Source of the DNA: Prescottella soli | GTDB taxonomy: Bacteria; Actinomycetota; Actinomycetes; Mycobacteriales; Mycobacteriaceae | Length of the DNA: 64,000 bases | Reading direction: 5' to 3' | Assembly: GCF_040024445.1 (NCBI RefSeq) | Contig: NZ_CP157276.1 | Coordinates: forward strand, 682,001 to 746,000 | Part shown: in pieces, positions 16,737 through 26,527 of the stretch | Position numbering within the stretch: position 1 is the stretch's first letter | Layout: the number at the start of each line of letters is the position of its first letter | Made by a program: the position numbers and the translations under genes | The notes under the pieces: generated by a model | The model's database searches: none | What the model was told of the DNA's origin: nothing | Seen by the model: the letters and a program-made list of their open reading frames with translations, nothing else

Positions 16737-17979
16737 CCTCTTCCAGTGAAACCGAGATCTGGTCGCCGGTGCTCAGGTTCTTGATGCCGATCGTGCCCGC
16801 CTCCAGGTCCTGGTCGCCCAGCACCAGCGCGAACCGCGCACCCGACCGGTCGGCGGCCTTCATCGAGCCCTTGATGCCGCGGTCGCCGTAGACCATGTCG
16901 ACGCGGATGCCCGCCGTCCGCAGATCGTGCGCGATCTTCACCATCCGGGCCTTCGCGGCATCGCCGAGCGGCACGCCGAACACCTCGCAGCGCGCCGGCG
17001 TGGACGCCGACTTGCCCTCCGCCGCGAGCGCCAGGACCGTCCGGTCCACACCCAGACCGAAACCGATGCCGGACAGCGGCTGACCGCCCAGCTGGGCCAT
17101 CAGGCCGTCGTAGCGTCCGCCGCCACCGATACCGGACTGGGCGCCCAGCCCGTCGTGGACGAACTCGAACGTCGTCTTGGTGTAGTAGTCGAGCCCCCGC
17201 ACCATCCGCGGGTTGATCACATACGGGACGCCGAGCGCATCGAGGTGCGCGAGCACCTGGTCGAAGTGCGCCTTGGCGCTCTCGGAGAGGTGGTCGAGCA
17301 TGAGCGGCGCGTCGGCCGTCATCTCCCGTACATCCTTGCGCTTGTCGTCGAGGACGCGCAACGGATTGATCTCGGCGCGGCGTCGCGTCTCCTCGTCCAG
17401 CGGCAACGCGAACAGGAACTCCTGCAAGCGCTCCCGGTACTGCGGGCGGCACGTGTCGTCGCCGAGCGAGGTGATCTCGAGTCGGAACCCGTCAAGCCCG
17501 AGATCGCGGAAGCCGGCGTCGGCGATCGCGATGACCTCGGCGTCGAGCGCCGGATCGTCCACACCGATCGCCTCGACACCCACCTGCTGCAGCTGCCGGT
17601 AGCGGCCTGCCTGGGGACGCTCGTAGCGGAAGAACGGGCCGGCGTAGCTGAGCTTCACCGGCAGCTGCCCGCGGTCGAGGCCGTGCTCGATCACCGCGCG
17701 CATCACGCCGGCGGTGCCCTCGGGACGCAGGGTCACCGAACGGTCACCGCGGTCGGCGAACGTGTACATCTCCTTCGAGACGACGTCGGTCGACTCGCCG
17801 ACACCGCGCGCGAAAAGGCCGGTGTCCTCGAAGATCGGCAACTCGATGTGCCCGTAGCCCGCCAGCCGGGCCGCGCGGGTCAGCCCGTCGCGGACGGCGA
17901 CGAACTCCGCGGACTGCGGCGGGACGTAGTCGGGAATGCCCTTGGGGGCCGAAAAGGTGCTGGCGCCTGACTTACTCAC
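16699..17979 (-). CDS. hisS: Histidyl-tRNA synthetase
   Basis: A 426-residue class II aminoacyl-tRNA synthetase that charges tRNA-His. Motif 2 region ([15 protein letters not shown]), histidine A-motif region ([12 protein letters not shown]) and the [11 protein letters not shown] loop are all present, followed by the C-terminal anticodon-binding domain (from about 330). Length is normal. GTG start with an AAGGAAAAG ribosome site. It lies 15 bases downstream of the metallo-hydrolase gene, the same order as in mycobacteria, suggesting one transcript. Confidence 0.97.
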   Translation of the reverse strand: MSKSGASTFSAPKGIPDYVPPQSAEFVAVRDGLTRAARLAGYGHIELPIFEDTGLFARGVGESTDVVSKEMYTFADRGDRSVTLRPEGTAGVMRAVIEHGLDRGQLPVKLSYAGPFFRYERPQAGRYRQLQQVGVEAIGVDDPALDAEVIAIADAGFRDLGLDGFRLEITSLGDDTCRPQYRERLQEFLFALPLDEETRRRAEINPLRVLDDKRKDVREMTADAPLMLDHLSESAKAHFDQVLAHLDALGVPYVINPRMVRGLDYYTKTTFEFVHDGLGAQSGIGGGGRYDGLMAQLGGQPLSGIGFGLGVDRTVLALAAEGKSASTPARCEVFGVPLGDAAKARMVKIAHDLRTAGIRVDMVYGDRGIKGSMKAADRSGARFALVLGDQDLEAGTIGIKNLSTGDQISVSLEEVVAQTGSLLAGA

Positions 17980-17994
17980 TGTGCTTACTTTTCC

Positions 17995-18675
17995 TTACTG
18001 GGAGGCGGTCAGTCCAACGAGAAACGGATTGGCGGCCCGTTCCTGGCCGATCGAGCTCGCACCGCCGTGGCCGGGCAGGATCGCGGTGGTGTCGTCGAGC
18101 ACGAGCAACTTGCGGGCGATCGACTGGAGCAGCTGCTCGTGATCTCCGCCGGGCAAGTCGCTGCGGCCGATCGACCCCTGGAACAGCGTGTCGCCGGTCA
18201 GCGCCACCTGGAGCGGGCCGTCGTCGGTGCTGATCGTGGTCCGCAGGACCACCGAACCCTGCGTGTGGCCCGGGGTGTGGTCGACGACGAAGTCGATGCC
18301 CGCGACGGTGAACTCGTCGCTGTCGGCGAGTTCGATCACCTCGGCGGGCTCACGGAACTCGACACCGGCGATGAACTGGTTCATCGAGGGTCCGATCCCG
18401 CGCCCCGGATCGGTCAGCATGTACCGGTCGTCGGGATGGATGTACGCCGGGATCCCGTACCGCTCGCAGACCGGCGCCACCGACCACGTGTGGTCGAGGT
18501 GGCCGTGAGTGAGCAACACCGCCCGGGGCTCGAGGTCCGACTGCGTGAGGAACTGCACCAGCGGCTCGGTCGCGTCCTGCCCGGGATCGACGACGACACA
18601 CTCCTTCGCGTCGTCCTGCGCGAGGATGTAGCAGTTGGTCTGGAACATCCCGGCCGGGAATCCGGTGACGAGCAC
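17995..18675 (-). CDS. Metallo-beta-lactamase-fold hydrolase (glyoxalase II-like)
   Basis: A 226-residue cytosolic hydrolase. The zinc signature THGHLDH (T-H-x-H-x-D-H) is near residue 57, with further ligands in DHTPGHTQGS and GDTLF and a C-terminal LPGHGG. The family hydrolyses thioesters such as hydroxyacyl-thiols; in mycolata the true thiol substrate (for example mycothiol adducts) is not known. GTG start with AGGAGC 7 bases upstream. It precedes hisS, as Rv2581c precedes Rv2580c in M. tuberculosis, and is divergent from the cyclophilin genes. Confidence 0.9.
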   Translation of the reverse strand: MLVTGFPAGMFQTNCYILAQDDAKECVVVDPGQDATEPLVQFLTQSDLEPRAVLLTHGHLDHTWSVAPVCERYGIPAYIHPDDRYMLTDPGRGIGPSMNQFIAGVEFREPAEVIELADSDEFTVAGIDFVVDHTPGHTQGSVVLRTTISTDDGPLQVALTGDTLFQGSIGRSDLPGGDHEQLLQSIARKLLVLDDTTAILPGHGGASSIGQERAANPFLVGLTASQ

Positions 18676-18867
18676 GGTGTCAGCTCCTAGAGTTCGGGTC
18701 GATCACGACCGAAGACGAATCGAATACAGCCTAGGCGTTCGCTCCTCCAGGATCCTCTCAGGATTCGGTGGCAGACTCTGTGCCGCCGACGGACGGAGGC
18801 AGGTCCGCGCGACCGGCTGCGTAGAGTGCGGAAAATACCGAACACGACGTACGGGAGGACGACTGTA

Positions 18868-19731
18868 GTGCCGAGTAATCAGCAGCGCCGGGAGGCGGCG
18901 AAACGGAAGCTGGAACGCCAGCTCGAACGACGCGCCGCGCGCGACCGCAAGCGCAAGCAGATGACGATCGCCGGGTCGGTCGTCGGCGCGATCGTCGTCG
19001 TCGCGGTAGGGGCGGTCGTCGTGACGCTGTCGGGCAAGGACGACAACAACTCGACCGAGAACACCGCCGCCTCCGAGACACCGACCGCAGGCGCGCTGCC
19101 CGCCGGCCGCGCCGAGGCACTGCCGAATCTCGTCAACTGCAGCTACACCCCCACCGGCGACGCGGCCAAGCCCAACACGCCGCCCCGCGCCGAGGGCATC
19201 GACACCACCGTCAAGACCGTCAGCGCCAGCATCGAGACCACACAGGGCCCCATCGGGCTCACCCTCGACAACGCCGACTCCCCCTGCACGGTCAACAGCT
19301 TCGTCAGCCTCGCTCAGCAGGGCTACTTCGACAACACCACCTGCCACCGCCTCGTCACCGGACAGGGACTGCAGGTGCTCCAGTGCGGCGATCCGTCGGG
19401 AACCGGGGCCGGTGGACCCGGATACCAGTTCGCCAACGAGTTCCCCACCGACCAGTACGCGGCAGGCGACCCCAACGCCCAGATGCCGGTGACGTACCCC
19501 CGTGGCACCGTCGCGATGGCCAACGCCGGCCCCGACACCAACGGCAGCCAGTTCTTCCTCGTCTACGGCGACTCGACGCTGCCGCCGCAGTACACGGTGT
19601 TCGGCAAGATCGACGACACCGGACTCCAGACCATCGAGAAGGTCGCCGCCGCCGGCGACGACGGATCGATGTCCGCGGGCGGCGGCAAGCCGAACCTGCC
19701 CGTCGACATCACGAGCGTGAGGTTGGACTGA
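18868..19731 (+). CDS. Membrane-anchored cyclophilin-type peptidyl-prolyl isomerase
   Basis: A 287-residue PPIase. A short, highly charged cytoplasmic head (residues 1-30) precedes a single TM helix (about 32-56), an acidic/Thr-rich linker, and a cyclophilin domain (about 115-287) outside the membrane. Cyclophilin signatures are NSFVSLAQQGYFD, LQCGDPSG (in place of QGGD), NGSQFFLVY and VFGKI. GTG start with GGGAGG 9 bases upstream. The next gene overlaps by TGATG and encodes a second cyclophilin, so both are made from one message. It corresponds to M. tuberculosis Rv2582. A TAGAGT -10-like element lies at 18822-18827. Confidence 0.9.
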   Translation: MPSNQQRREAAKRKLERQLERRAARDRKRKQMTIAGSVVGAIVVVAVGAVVVTLSGKDDNNSTENTAASETPTAGALPAGRAEALPNLVNCSYTPTGDAAKPNTPPRAEGIDTTVKTVSASIETTQGPIGLTLDNADSPCTVNSFVSLAQQGYFDNTTCHRLVTGQGLQVLQCGDPSGTGAGGPGYQFANEFPTDQYAAGDPNAQMPVTYPRGTVAMANAGPDTNGSQFFLVYGDSTLPPQYTVFGKIDDTGLQTIEKVAAAGDDGSMSAGGGKPNLPVDITSVRLD

Positions 19732-20516
19732 TGAAGCGCACAGCACTCGCGGCCGCCGGGCTCGGCGCCGCCCTCCTCCTGACCGGCTGCTCCAACGACA
19801 GCGGCGGATCCTCCGAGTCGACGACCTCGTCGGGCACGTGGACCACCCCCGCGGCACCGACGGTCGACATGTCCAAGTACGGCGCCCTGCCCGCCGTCGC
19901 CGCCCCGGCCGCACCGACCGTCGACTGCAGCTACCCCGCCGCGGGCCAGGCCGCCAAGCCGGTCCAGGCCCCCAACGGGACCGGCGTGTCCACCGAGGGC
20001 ACCGTCCCCGTCGCGATGACCACGAACGACGGCCCCATCGGGCTCACGCTCGACCGCACCAAGGCGCCCTGCACCGTCAACAGCTTCGTCAGCCTCGCGC
20101 AGCAGGGCTATTTCGACAACACCCCGTGCCACCGCATCTCCACCTCCCCGGGGCTCGAGATGCTGCAGTGCGGCGATCCCTCCGGCAGGGGCACCGGCGG
20201 ACCGGGCTACCAGTACGCGAACGAGTACCCCACGAACGCCTACGCGCCGTCCGACCCGGCGCTGCGCAAGCCGGTGGTGTACCCCCGCGGCACCGTCGCG
20301 ATGGCGAACGCCGGCGCCGACACCAACGGCGGCCAGTTCTTCCTCGTCTTCGCCGACTCCGTCCTCGCGCCGAACTACACCGTCTTCGGCACGATCTCCG
20401 AGGAAGGCCTCACCACCCTCGAGAAGATCGCCTCCGCCGGCGTCGAGGGCTCCACCGCCCCCGGCGACGGCGCACCGACCAATCCGGTGACCATCGAGGC
20501 CGCCAAGGTCGGCTGA
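19731..20516 (+). CDS. Lipoprotein cyclophilin-type peptidyl-prolyl isomerase (tandem duplicate)
   Basis: A 261-residue exported PPIase with a lipoprotein signal (LLLTGC, Cys 20) in place of the TM anchor of its neighbour. The cyclophilin domain is close to that of 18868-19731: both share NSFVSLAQQGYFD, QCGDPSG, TVAMANAG and the QFFLV core. The start ATG overlaps the upstream stop (TGATG), so translation is coupled. The pair looks like a tandem gene duplication in which one copy was refitted for lipid anchoring. Expected to act on secreted or surface proteins. Confidence 0.9.
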   Translation: MKRTALAAAGLGAALLLTGCSNDSGGSSESTTSSGTWTTPAAPTVDMSKYGALPAVAAPAAPTVDCSYPAAGQAAKPVQAPNGTGVSTEGTVPVAMTTNDGPIGLTLDRTKAPCTVNSFVSLAQQGYFDNTPCHRISTSPGLEMLQCGDPSGRGTGGPGYQYANEYPTNAYAPSDPALRKPVVYPRGTVAMANAGADTNGGQFFLVFADSVLAPNYTVFGTISEEGLTTLEKIASAGVEGSTAPGDGAPTNPVTIEAAKVG

Positions 20517-20525
20517 CACCACAGA

Positions 20526-20588
20526 CCGAAAGCTGAAGGGTCCCTTCACGCGCTGACAGCGCGTGAAGGGACCCTTCAGCTGATTCGG
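20526..20588. terminator. Very long perfect palindrome, bidirectional terminator
   Basis: A perfect 24-bp stem (20531-20554 with 20558-20581) and a 3-base loop, extended by a further CCGAA/TTCGG pairing across a two-base bulge. Each arm also contains the near-palindrome GAAGGG-W-CCCTTC. It separates the plus-strand cyclophilins from the minus-strand rel gene and should stop transcription from both sides. Confidence 0.85.
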
Positions 20589-20593
20589 GGGCG

Positions 20594-22930
20594 CTACGCC
20601 GCTGACGTGACGCGGTAGACGTCGTAGACGCCCTCCACGTTGCGCACCACGTTGAGCACATGACCCAGATGCTTGGGGTCGCCCATCTCGAAGGTGAACT
20701 TGCTGACCGCCACCCGGTCGCCCGACGTCGTGACCGACGCCGACAGGATGTTCACCTTCTCGTCGGCGAGCGCCTTGGTCACGTCCGACAGCAGACGGTG
20801 CCGGTCGAGCGCCTCGATCTGGATGGCCACCAGGAACACCGACGACGGCGACGGCGCCCACTGCACGTCGATGATCCGTTCCGACTGCTCGCGAAGCGAA
20901 CTCGCGTTGGTGCAGTCCGTCCGGTGCACGCTCACGGCGCCGCCCCGCGTCACGAAACCCATGATCTCGTCACCCGGAACCGGGGTGCAGCACTTCGCGA
21001 GCTTGGCGACCGTCCCCGGCGCACCGGGCACCAGGACACCGACGTCGCCGGTCCGGGGCCGGTTCGTCGGAATGGTCGACGGCGTCGACCGCTCGGCCAG
21101 CTCCTCCTCGACGGCACCCACGCCACCGAGATGCGCGACGAGCCGCTGCACCACGTGCTGGGCGGACACGTTGTGCTCGCCCACCGCCGTGTACAGCGCG
21201 GAGACGTCGGTGTACCGCAACTCGTGCGCGATCGCCGCCATCGACTCGGCATTCATCAAGCGCTGCAACGGAAGTCCGCCGCGGCGAACCTCCTTCGCGA
21301 TGGCGTCCTTGCCGGCCTCGAGAGCCTCCTCGCGCCGCTCCTTGGCGAACCACTGCCGGATCTTCGCCTTGGCCCGCGGCGACACCACGAACGACTGCCA
21401 GTCCCGGCTCGGCCCGGCATTGGCCGCCTTGGAGGTGAAGACCTCCACGACCTCACCGTTCTCGAGCGTGCGCTCCAAGGCCACCAGACGGCCGTTGACC
21501 CGCGCACCGATACAACGGTGCCCCACCTCGGTGTGGACCGCATACGCGAAGTCGACCGGCGTCGACCCCGACGGCAGCGTGATCACGTCGCCCTTCGGCG
21601 TGAAGACGAAGATCTCCTTGACCGCCAGGTCGTAGCGCAGCGACTCGAGGAACTCCCCCGGGTCCGCGGCCTCACGCTGCCAGTCGAGCAGCTGGCGCAT
21701 CCACGCCATGTCGTCGACCTCGGCCACGTCGCTGGAGTGCCGCCCCTTGGTCTCCTTGTACCGCCAATGCGCGGCGATGCCGAACTCCGCGGTGCGGTGC
21801 ATGTCGCGGGTGCGAATCTGCACCTCGAGCGGCTTGCCCTCGGGGCCGATCACCGTGGTGTGCAGCGACTGGTAGACGCCGTATCGCGGCTGCGCGATGT
21901 AGTCCTTGAACCGGCCGGCCATCGGCTGCCACAGCGAGTGCACGACGCCGACCGCTGCGTAGCAGTCACGGATCTCGTCGCACAGGATCCGCACACCCAC
22001 CAGGTCGTGGATGTCGTCGAAGTCGCGGCCCTTGACGATCATCTTCTGGTAGATCGACCAGTAGTGCTTGGGGCGACCCTCGACGGTCGCGTTGATCCGC
22101 GAGGCCGAGAGCGTCGCGTTGATCTCCGCGCGCACCTTCGCCAGGTACGTGTCGCGCGACGGCGCCCGGTCGGCCACCAGCCGCACGATCTCCTCGTACT
22201 TCTTGGGGTGCAGGATCGCGAACGCGAGGTCCTCGAGCTCCCACTTGACCGTCGCCATGCCGAGCCGATGCGCAAGCGGCGCAATCACTTCCAGCGTCTC
22301 GCGCGCCTTGCGGGCCTGCTTCTCGGGCGGCAGGAACCGCATCGTCCGCATGTTGTGCAGACGATCGGCGACCTTGATGACCAGCACACGCGGGTCGCGG
22401 GCCATCGCGATGATCATCTTGCGGATCGTCTCGCCCTCGGCGGCCGATCCCAGCACCACCTTGTCCAGCTTGGTGACGCCGTCGACGAGATGCGCCACCT
22501 CCTCGCCGAACTCGGCGGTCAGCTCCTCGAGCGAGTAGCCCGTGTCCTCGACGGTGTCGTGTAGCAGCGCGGCCACCAGAGTCGTGGTGTCCATCCCCAA
22601 CTCGGCGAGGATGTTCGCCACCGCGAGCGGGTGGGTGATGTACGGATCGCCGGACTTGCGGAACTGCGTCGCATGCCGGCGCTCGGCGACGTCGTAGGCG
22701 CGCTGCAGCAGCGAGAAGTCCGCCTTCGGGTACAGCTCCCGATGCACCGTGACCAGCGGCTCGAGCACCGGCCGGATCGGCGCGTTCCGCTGACCGGTGA
22801 TGCGGCGCGCCAGCCTCGCCCGTACCCGGCGCGACGCGGACGTCGGCACCGGCGCGGTCTTGTCGGCAGGGGGCGTCGCACCTGTGTCCTTCGCACCTGT
22901 GTTCTGGGACCGATCAAGATGCTGGGTCAT
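20594..22930 (-). CDS. rel: Bifunctional (p)ppGpp synthetase/hydrolase, stringent response
   Basis: A 778-residue RelA/SpoT homologue that both makes and degrades (p)ppGpp on amino-acid starvation. HD hydrolase domain ([13 protein letters not shown]), synthetase domain ([17 protein letters not shown]), TGS domain (about 440-500), and a C-terminal ACT domain. Intact HD and synthetase motifs mean both activities are expected. The ATG at 22930 has AGGAGG 7 bases upstream and is preferred to a GTG 18 bases earlier. It follows apt on the same strand, 82 bases downstream, as in mycobacteria. Its 3' end abuts the long palindrome. Confidence 0.97.
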   Translation of the reverse strand: MTQHLDRSQNTGAKDTGATPPADKTAPVPTSASRRVRARLARRITGQRNAPIRPVLEPLVTVHRELYPKADFSLLQRAYDVAERRHATQFRKSGDPYITHPLAVANILAELGMDTTTLVAALLHDTVEDTGYSLEELTAEFGEEVAHLVDGVTKLDKVVLGSAAEGETIRKMIIAMARDPRVLVIKVADRLHNMRTMRFLPPEKQARKARETLEVIAPLAHRLGMATVKWELEDLAFAILHPKKYEEIVRLVADRAPSRDTYLAKVRAEINATLSASRINATVEGRPKHYWSIYQKMIVKGRDFDDIHDLVGVRILCDEIRDCYAAVGVVHSLWQPMAGRFKDYIAQPRYGVYQSLHTTVIGPEGKPLEVQIRTRDMHRTAEFGIAAHWRYKETKGRHSSDVAEVDDMAWMRQLLDWQREAADPGEFLESLRYDLAVKEIFVFTPKGDVITLPSGSTPVDFAYAVHTEVGHRCIGARVNGRLVALERTLENGEVVEVFTSKAANAGPSRDWQSFVVSPRAKAKIRQWFAKERREEALEAGKDAIAKEVRRGGLPLQRLMNAESMAAIAHELRYTDVSALYTAVGEHNVSAQHVVQRLVAHLGGVGAVEEELAERSTPSTIPTNRPRTGDVGVLVPGAPGTVAKLAKCCTPVPGDEIMGFVTRGGAVSVHRTDCTNASSLREQSERIIDVQWAPSPSSVFLVAIQIEALDRHRLLSDVTKALADEKVNILSASVTTSGDRVAVSKFTFEMGDPKHLGHVLNVVRNVEGVYDVYRVTSAA

Positions 22931-23012
22931 GCCGTCACCTCCTGCCACCGCGCTGCGGGCGGCCCCTCGGGACCCGGCGGCGCTGCTACACCACCAGGCA
23001 CAACTGTAGTCC

Positions 23013-23579
23013 TCAGACCCTGACGAGCGACGTCAGCGGGTACCGCTCGAACCGCTCCCGACCACCCAACGCCTCGATCTCGAGGACGACGGCCACGCCG
23101 ACGACCTCCGCACCGGCGCGGGACAGCAGTTCGGCCGCGGCAAGCAGGGTTCCGCCGGTCGCGAGGACGTCGTCGATCACGAACACCCGGCGACCCGTCA
23201 GGTCGGGCGCGTCGCACGGGATCTCCAGCGTCGCTGCGCCGTACTCGAGCGAGTAGCTCTCCGAATGCACCGGCGGAGGGAGCTTGCCCGCCTTGCGCAC
23301 CGCGAGGACACCGCACCCCAGCTCCATCGCGACGCCGCCGCCGAGCAGGAAGCCGCGGGCGTCCACACCGGCGACGAGGTCGGCACCGGCGCCGGCCGCC
23401 GCCAGCCCCTCGATCACCGCGCGATATCCCGAGCCGTCCGCGAACACCGGCGTGAGGTCCGCGAACCGAACGCCCGGCGTCGGGAAGTCGTCGCACCACC
23501 GGGTGAGCCGCGACACCGCCGACCCGGCCCGGTCCAGCGCATCGGCGAGATCGGGGGTCACGTCTTCGGGGGCATCCAT
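23013..23579 (-). CDS. apt: Adenine phosphoribosyltransferase
   Basis: A 188-residue purine-salvage enzyme that makes AMP from adenine and PRPP. The PRPP motif [14 protein letters not shown] is near residue 125, and the adenine-recognition segment around [11 protein letters not shown] is present. The ATG at 23579 has GAGGTGA 8 bases upstream, formed by the end of the preceding lipoprotein gene; an overlapping GTG at 23591 is the alternative. Genes apt and rel adjoin, linking purine supply to (p)ppGpp synthesis. Confidence 0.95.
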   Translation of the reverse strand: MDAPEDVTPDLADALDRAGSAVSRLTRWCDDFPTPGVRFADLTPVFADGSGYRAVIEGLAAAGAGADLVAGVDARGFLLGGGVAMELGCGVLAVRKAGKLPPPVHSESYSLEYGAATLEIPCDAPDLTGRRVFVIDDVLATGGTLLAAAELLSRAGAEVVGVAVVLEIEALGGRERFERYPLTSLVRV

Positions 23580-23587
23580 CGCAGAAA

Positions 23588-25336
23588 TCACCTCAGAAGT
23601 ATCCACCTGTCCATGTTCCAGCCCGCACCGGACCTCGTCGGATTCGGTACCACCGCGTGCATTCCGTTCGAATGCGCGGTGGTCCGGGGCTGATCGAACA
23701 GCGGAATCGTCGGCATCTCGTTCCACAGGATCGCCTCGGCCTCACCCGACAGCGACATGCGCGCGGAGAGCGACCCGTCGACCGCGAGCTGGTCGACGAC
23801 CTGATCGAACCGCCGATTCGCGAACCCTCCGAAGTTGTCGCCGTTGCCGGACCGCAGCGCGAACGCGGCGTCGGTCGGCACGCTCGTGCCGGCCGCGCCG
23901 GCCGCCGACGCCGTCCCCGCGAGGACCGCGTCGACCTGACCCGCCCCGAGGGCGCTCGGGTAGAAGTCCGGCGAACCGGCATCCTCGACGGTGATCCCCG
24001 CACCCGCACACGACGCCGCGATCTGCTCGACCGTCTGCGCGCGCCGCTCGTCGGGGCCGAGGTATCCGATCCGCACGGTCAGGTGCGACTGCCCGGCCGC
24101 CTCCCGCGCCGCCTTCGCTCCCGGGATGTCGGGATCGGTGTACAGGCCGCCCTCGGCCGCGACCGCGGACCGGTAGAACAGCGTGTCCGGAGCGGTGACA
24201 CGGGAGTCGACGACACCCGAACCAGGCGCCCCGGCCCCGTCGACGCCCGGATGACCGAACTTGTCGAAGAGCTGCTGCCTGGGCAGGCACAACGCGAACG
24301 CACGCCGCGCGTCGGCGGAGCCGAACACGCCGTGGTTCGCGAGCACCAACTGCTCGACGCTGCGCGAGGGTTCGGTCACCACCTCGAAGCCGCTGCCGAG
24401 GTCCAGCCCCGGAATCGACCCCGAGCCGATGTCGACGACCTCGACGTCACCGTCGCCGATGTGCGACTGCACGTCCGACCCCTTGGGCCACACCACGATT
24501 CGGGACGTCGCGGGCTTGGTGCCCCACCAGCGCTCGTTCTCGACGAGCACCAGGCCGCCGTCCTCGGTGTACGAATCGATCTTGTACGGCCCCGACGACG
24601 GCAACTTGGTCACGTCCAGCTCGCCCGGGACGAGCCGCCACCCGGTGTTCCAGAACTCCGCGATGCGGCGCACCGCGTCGGTATCACCCGACCGGATCGC
24701 ACCGACCAGGTCCGGCACCCCCGCCGCCTGCGCGGCCACGTGCGCGGGCATCAGCTCCGTCGCCCCGAACAGCGACCGCCAGTCGAGGAAGGACCGACCG
24801 GGCTTGAACACCACCGTCGCTTCCTTCGAGCCCGGGACGCAGTCGACCCGATCGATGTCCGCGTAGCCCGCGCGTGTCGCGGCGTCGAACATCGGGGCGT
24901 GCCCCTCCTCCGCCGAGCGGGTGAACCGCCCGCTGCCGGCCGCCCACGCGAGCACGAGGTCGTCGCACGCGATCGGCACGCCGTCCGAATACACCGCGGC
25001 CGGGTTGATCCGGTACTGCACGGCGAGCGCGTCGCCCGGCAGGACACTGGCGGTCGCGAAGTCGGTGTCCGCCACCGGGCCGCCGGACGGCCCGATGTAG
25101 TTCGTCCCGGTGAGCACTCGGCCGAAGGCCGCGACCGCACCGGTCGCGGATCCCTCCACGGTGTTGCCGTTGTACGTCGTGATGACGTTGTCGATCGCGT
25201 ACCCGAGGGACGGGACCTGGTCCGCAGGCTCTCCGCACGCGGTGGCGGTCGCCCCGACCGCCACCGCGGCGGTCAGGGCACCGATGACCCTGACCACCCG
25301 ACGACGAGATCCGCGGGGGGTGTTGGTACCCGGCAT
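23588..25336 (-). CDS. Family 5 extracellular solute-binding lipoprotein
   Basis: A 582-residue exported protein: twin-arginine-like basic start (RRRVVRVIG), hydrophobic core, lipobox-like TAC (Cys 34), then a periplasmic-binding domain of the oligopeptide/nickel (SBP_bac_5) type. No permease or ATPase gene is adjacent; instead it sits between secF and apt, as Rv2585c does in M. tuberculosis. Its start lies one base past the secF stop and its stop overlaps the apt region, so it belongs to the secD-secF-apt-rel transcript. The ligand is unknown, and the conserved position raises the possibility of a role in export rather than uptake. Confidence 0.85.
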   Translation of the reverse strand: MPGTNTPRGSRRRVVRVIGALTAAVAVGATATACGEPADQVPSLGYAIDNVITTYNGNTVEGSATGAVAAFGRVLTGTNYIGPSGGPVADTDFATASVLPGDALAVQYRINPAAVYSDGVPIACDDLVLAWAAGSGRFTRSAEEGHAPMFDAATRAGYADIDRVDCVPGSKEATVVFKPGRSFLDWRSLFGATELMPAHVAAQAAGVPDLVGAIRSGDTDAVRRIAEFWNTGWRLVPGELDVTKLPSSGPYKIDSYTEDGGLVLVENERWWGTKPATSRIVVWPKGSDVQSHIGDGDVEVVDIGSGSIPGLDLGSGFEVVTEPSRSVEQLVLANHGVFGSADARRAFALCLPRQQLFDKFGHPGVDGAGAPGSGVVDSRVTAPDTLFYRSAVAAEGGLYTDPDIPGAKAAREAAGQSHLTVRIGYLGPDERRAQTVEQIAASCAGAGITVEDAGSPDFYPSALGAGQVDAVLAGTASAAGAAGTSVPTDAAFALRSGNGDNFGGFANRRFDQVVDQLAVDGSLSARMSLSGEAEAILWNEMPTIPLFDQPRTTAHSNGMHAVVPNPTRSGAGWNMDRWILLR

Positions 25337-25337
25337 G

Positions 25338-26525
25338 TCAGTGCCTCTTCTTGTTGCGCTTCCCCGTCGGCTGTGCCCCCGGTCGCGGTGCCGTGCCCAC
25401 AGTGGAGCGCACACGCGGCTCCGGGCGCTCGGCCACCGGCTTGCCGCCAGACGCGGCCGCCGCACGCTTGGCGTGCACCTTCTTGGTGTGCGCGGCCACC
25501 GGCCCCCACCGCTCCTTGATCGACACCAGCAGTGGCGTCGCGTAGAAGATCGACGAGTAGGCGCCGACGATGATGCCGACGAGCTGGACCAGCGCGAGGT
25601 CCTTGAGGGTGCCGACGCCGAGCAGCCAGACCGCGACCACGATCAGACCCAGCACCGGCAGGATCGAGATGACGGTCGTGTTGATCGACCGCATGAGGGT
25701 CTGGTTCACCGCCAGGTTCGCCTGCTCGGCGTACGTGCGCCGGTTCAGGTGCAGAACGCCGCGGGTGTTCTCCTCGACCTTGTCGTACACGACGACGGTG
25801 TCGTACAGCGAGAAGCCGAGGATGGTCAGCAGGCCGATCACCGTCGCCGGTGTCACCTCGAAGCCGACCATCGAGTAGACACCGGCCGTCACGATCATGT
25901 CGAAGAACAGTGAGATGATCGCCGCGATCGCCATGTCGCGTTCGAACCGGATCGCGATGTAGATGCTGACGATGACCAGGAAGACCACCAGCGCGATGAG
26001 CGCCTTCTTGGTGATCTGCCCGCCCCACGTCTCACTGACGTCGGCGACACTGATCGCGTTCTTCGACGGATTGCCGTTGCTGTCCTCGGGGTGGAACTGG
26101 TCGTACAGCGCGTTCTGCAGCGTGGCGACCTGGGCGGTGTCGAGCGCCTCGGAACGAATCTCGACCGACGAGCTGGAGCCGGAGCCGACGGTCTGGACCG
26201 ACACCGGTTCCATGCCGAGCGCGTCCGAGTACGCCGCCTCGACCTGCTGGGTGGTCACGCCCTCCGGCGTCGGGAACTGGATGCGGGTGCCGCCCTCGAA
26301 CTCGATGCCGAGCGTGAACCCGCGGAAAACCATGCTCAGCAGCGACAGCGCGACGATCGTGCCGGTCAGCCAGTAGTAGAACTTGCGGCGACCGACGACC
26401 TCGAAGCCGCCGGTGCCGGTGTACAGCCGCTGCAGCCAACTGTGGTGCGGCAGCAGGGCCTGGTCGACGCCGGCGTCGCTCAGGGCCGCGTCCTGCTTGG
26501 TCGCGGAGGTGTTCGACTCGGTCAT
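25338..26525 (-). CDS. secF: Protein translocase subunit SecF
   Basis: A 395-residue membrane protein, partner of SecD in proton-driven completion of Sec export. Features: first TM (about 45-65), periplasmic P1-like domain with GIEFEGGTRIQF, then five TM helices including the conserved GFSLYDTVVVYDKVEEN signature. A basic Ala/Lys/Arg-rich C-terminal tail (about 355-395) is typical of actinobacteria. Of two in-frame ATGs the second (26525) is chosen, with GGAGG 7 bases upstream; the first (26531) overlaps the secD stop but is too close to that site. Confidence 0.96.
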   Translation of the reverse strand: MTESNTSATKQDAALSDAGVDQALLPHHSWLQRLYTGTGGFEVVGRRKFYYWLTGTIVALSLLSMVFRGFTLGIEFEGGTRIQFPTPEGVTTQQVEAAYSDALGMEPVSVQTVGSGSSSSVEIRSEALDTAQVATLQNALYDQFHPEDSNGNPSKNAISVADVSETWGGQITKKALIALVVFLVIVSIYIAIRFERDMAIAAIISLFFDMIVTAGVYSMVGFEVTPATVIGLLTILGFSLYDTVVVYDKVEENTRGVLHLNRRTYAEQANLAVNQTLMRSINTTVISILPVLGLIVVAVWLLGVGTLKDLALVQLVGIIVGAYSSIFYATPLLVSIKERWGPVAAHTKKVHAKRAAAASGGKPVAERPEPRVRSTVGTAPRPGAQPTGKRNKKRH

Positions 26526-26527
26526 GC

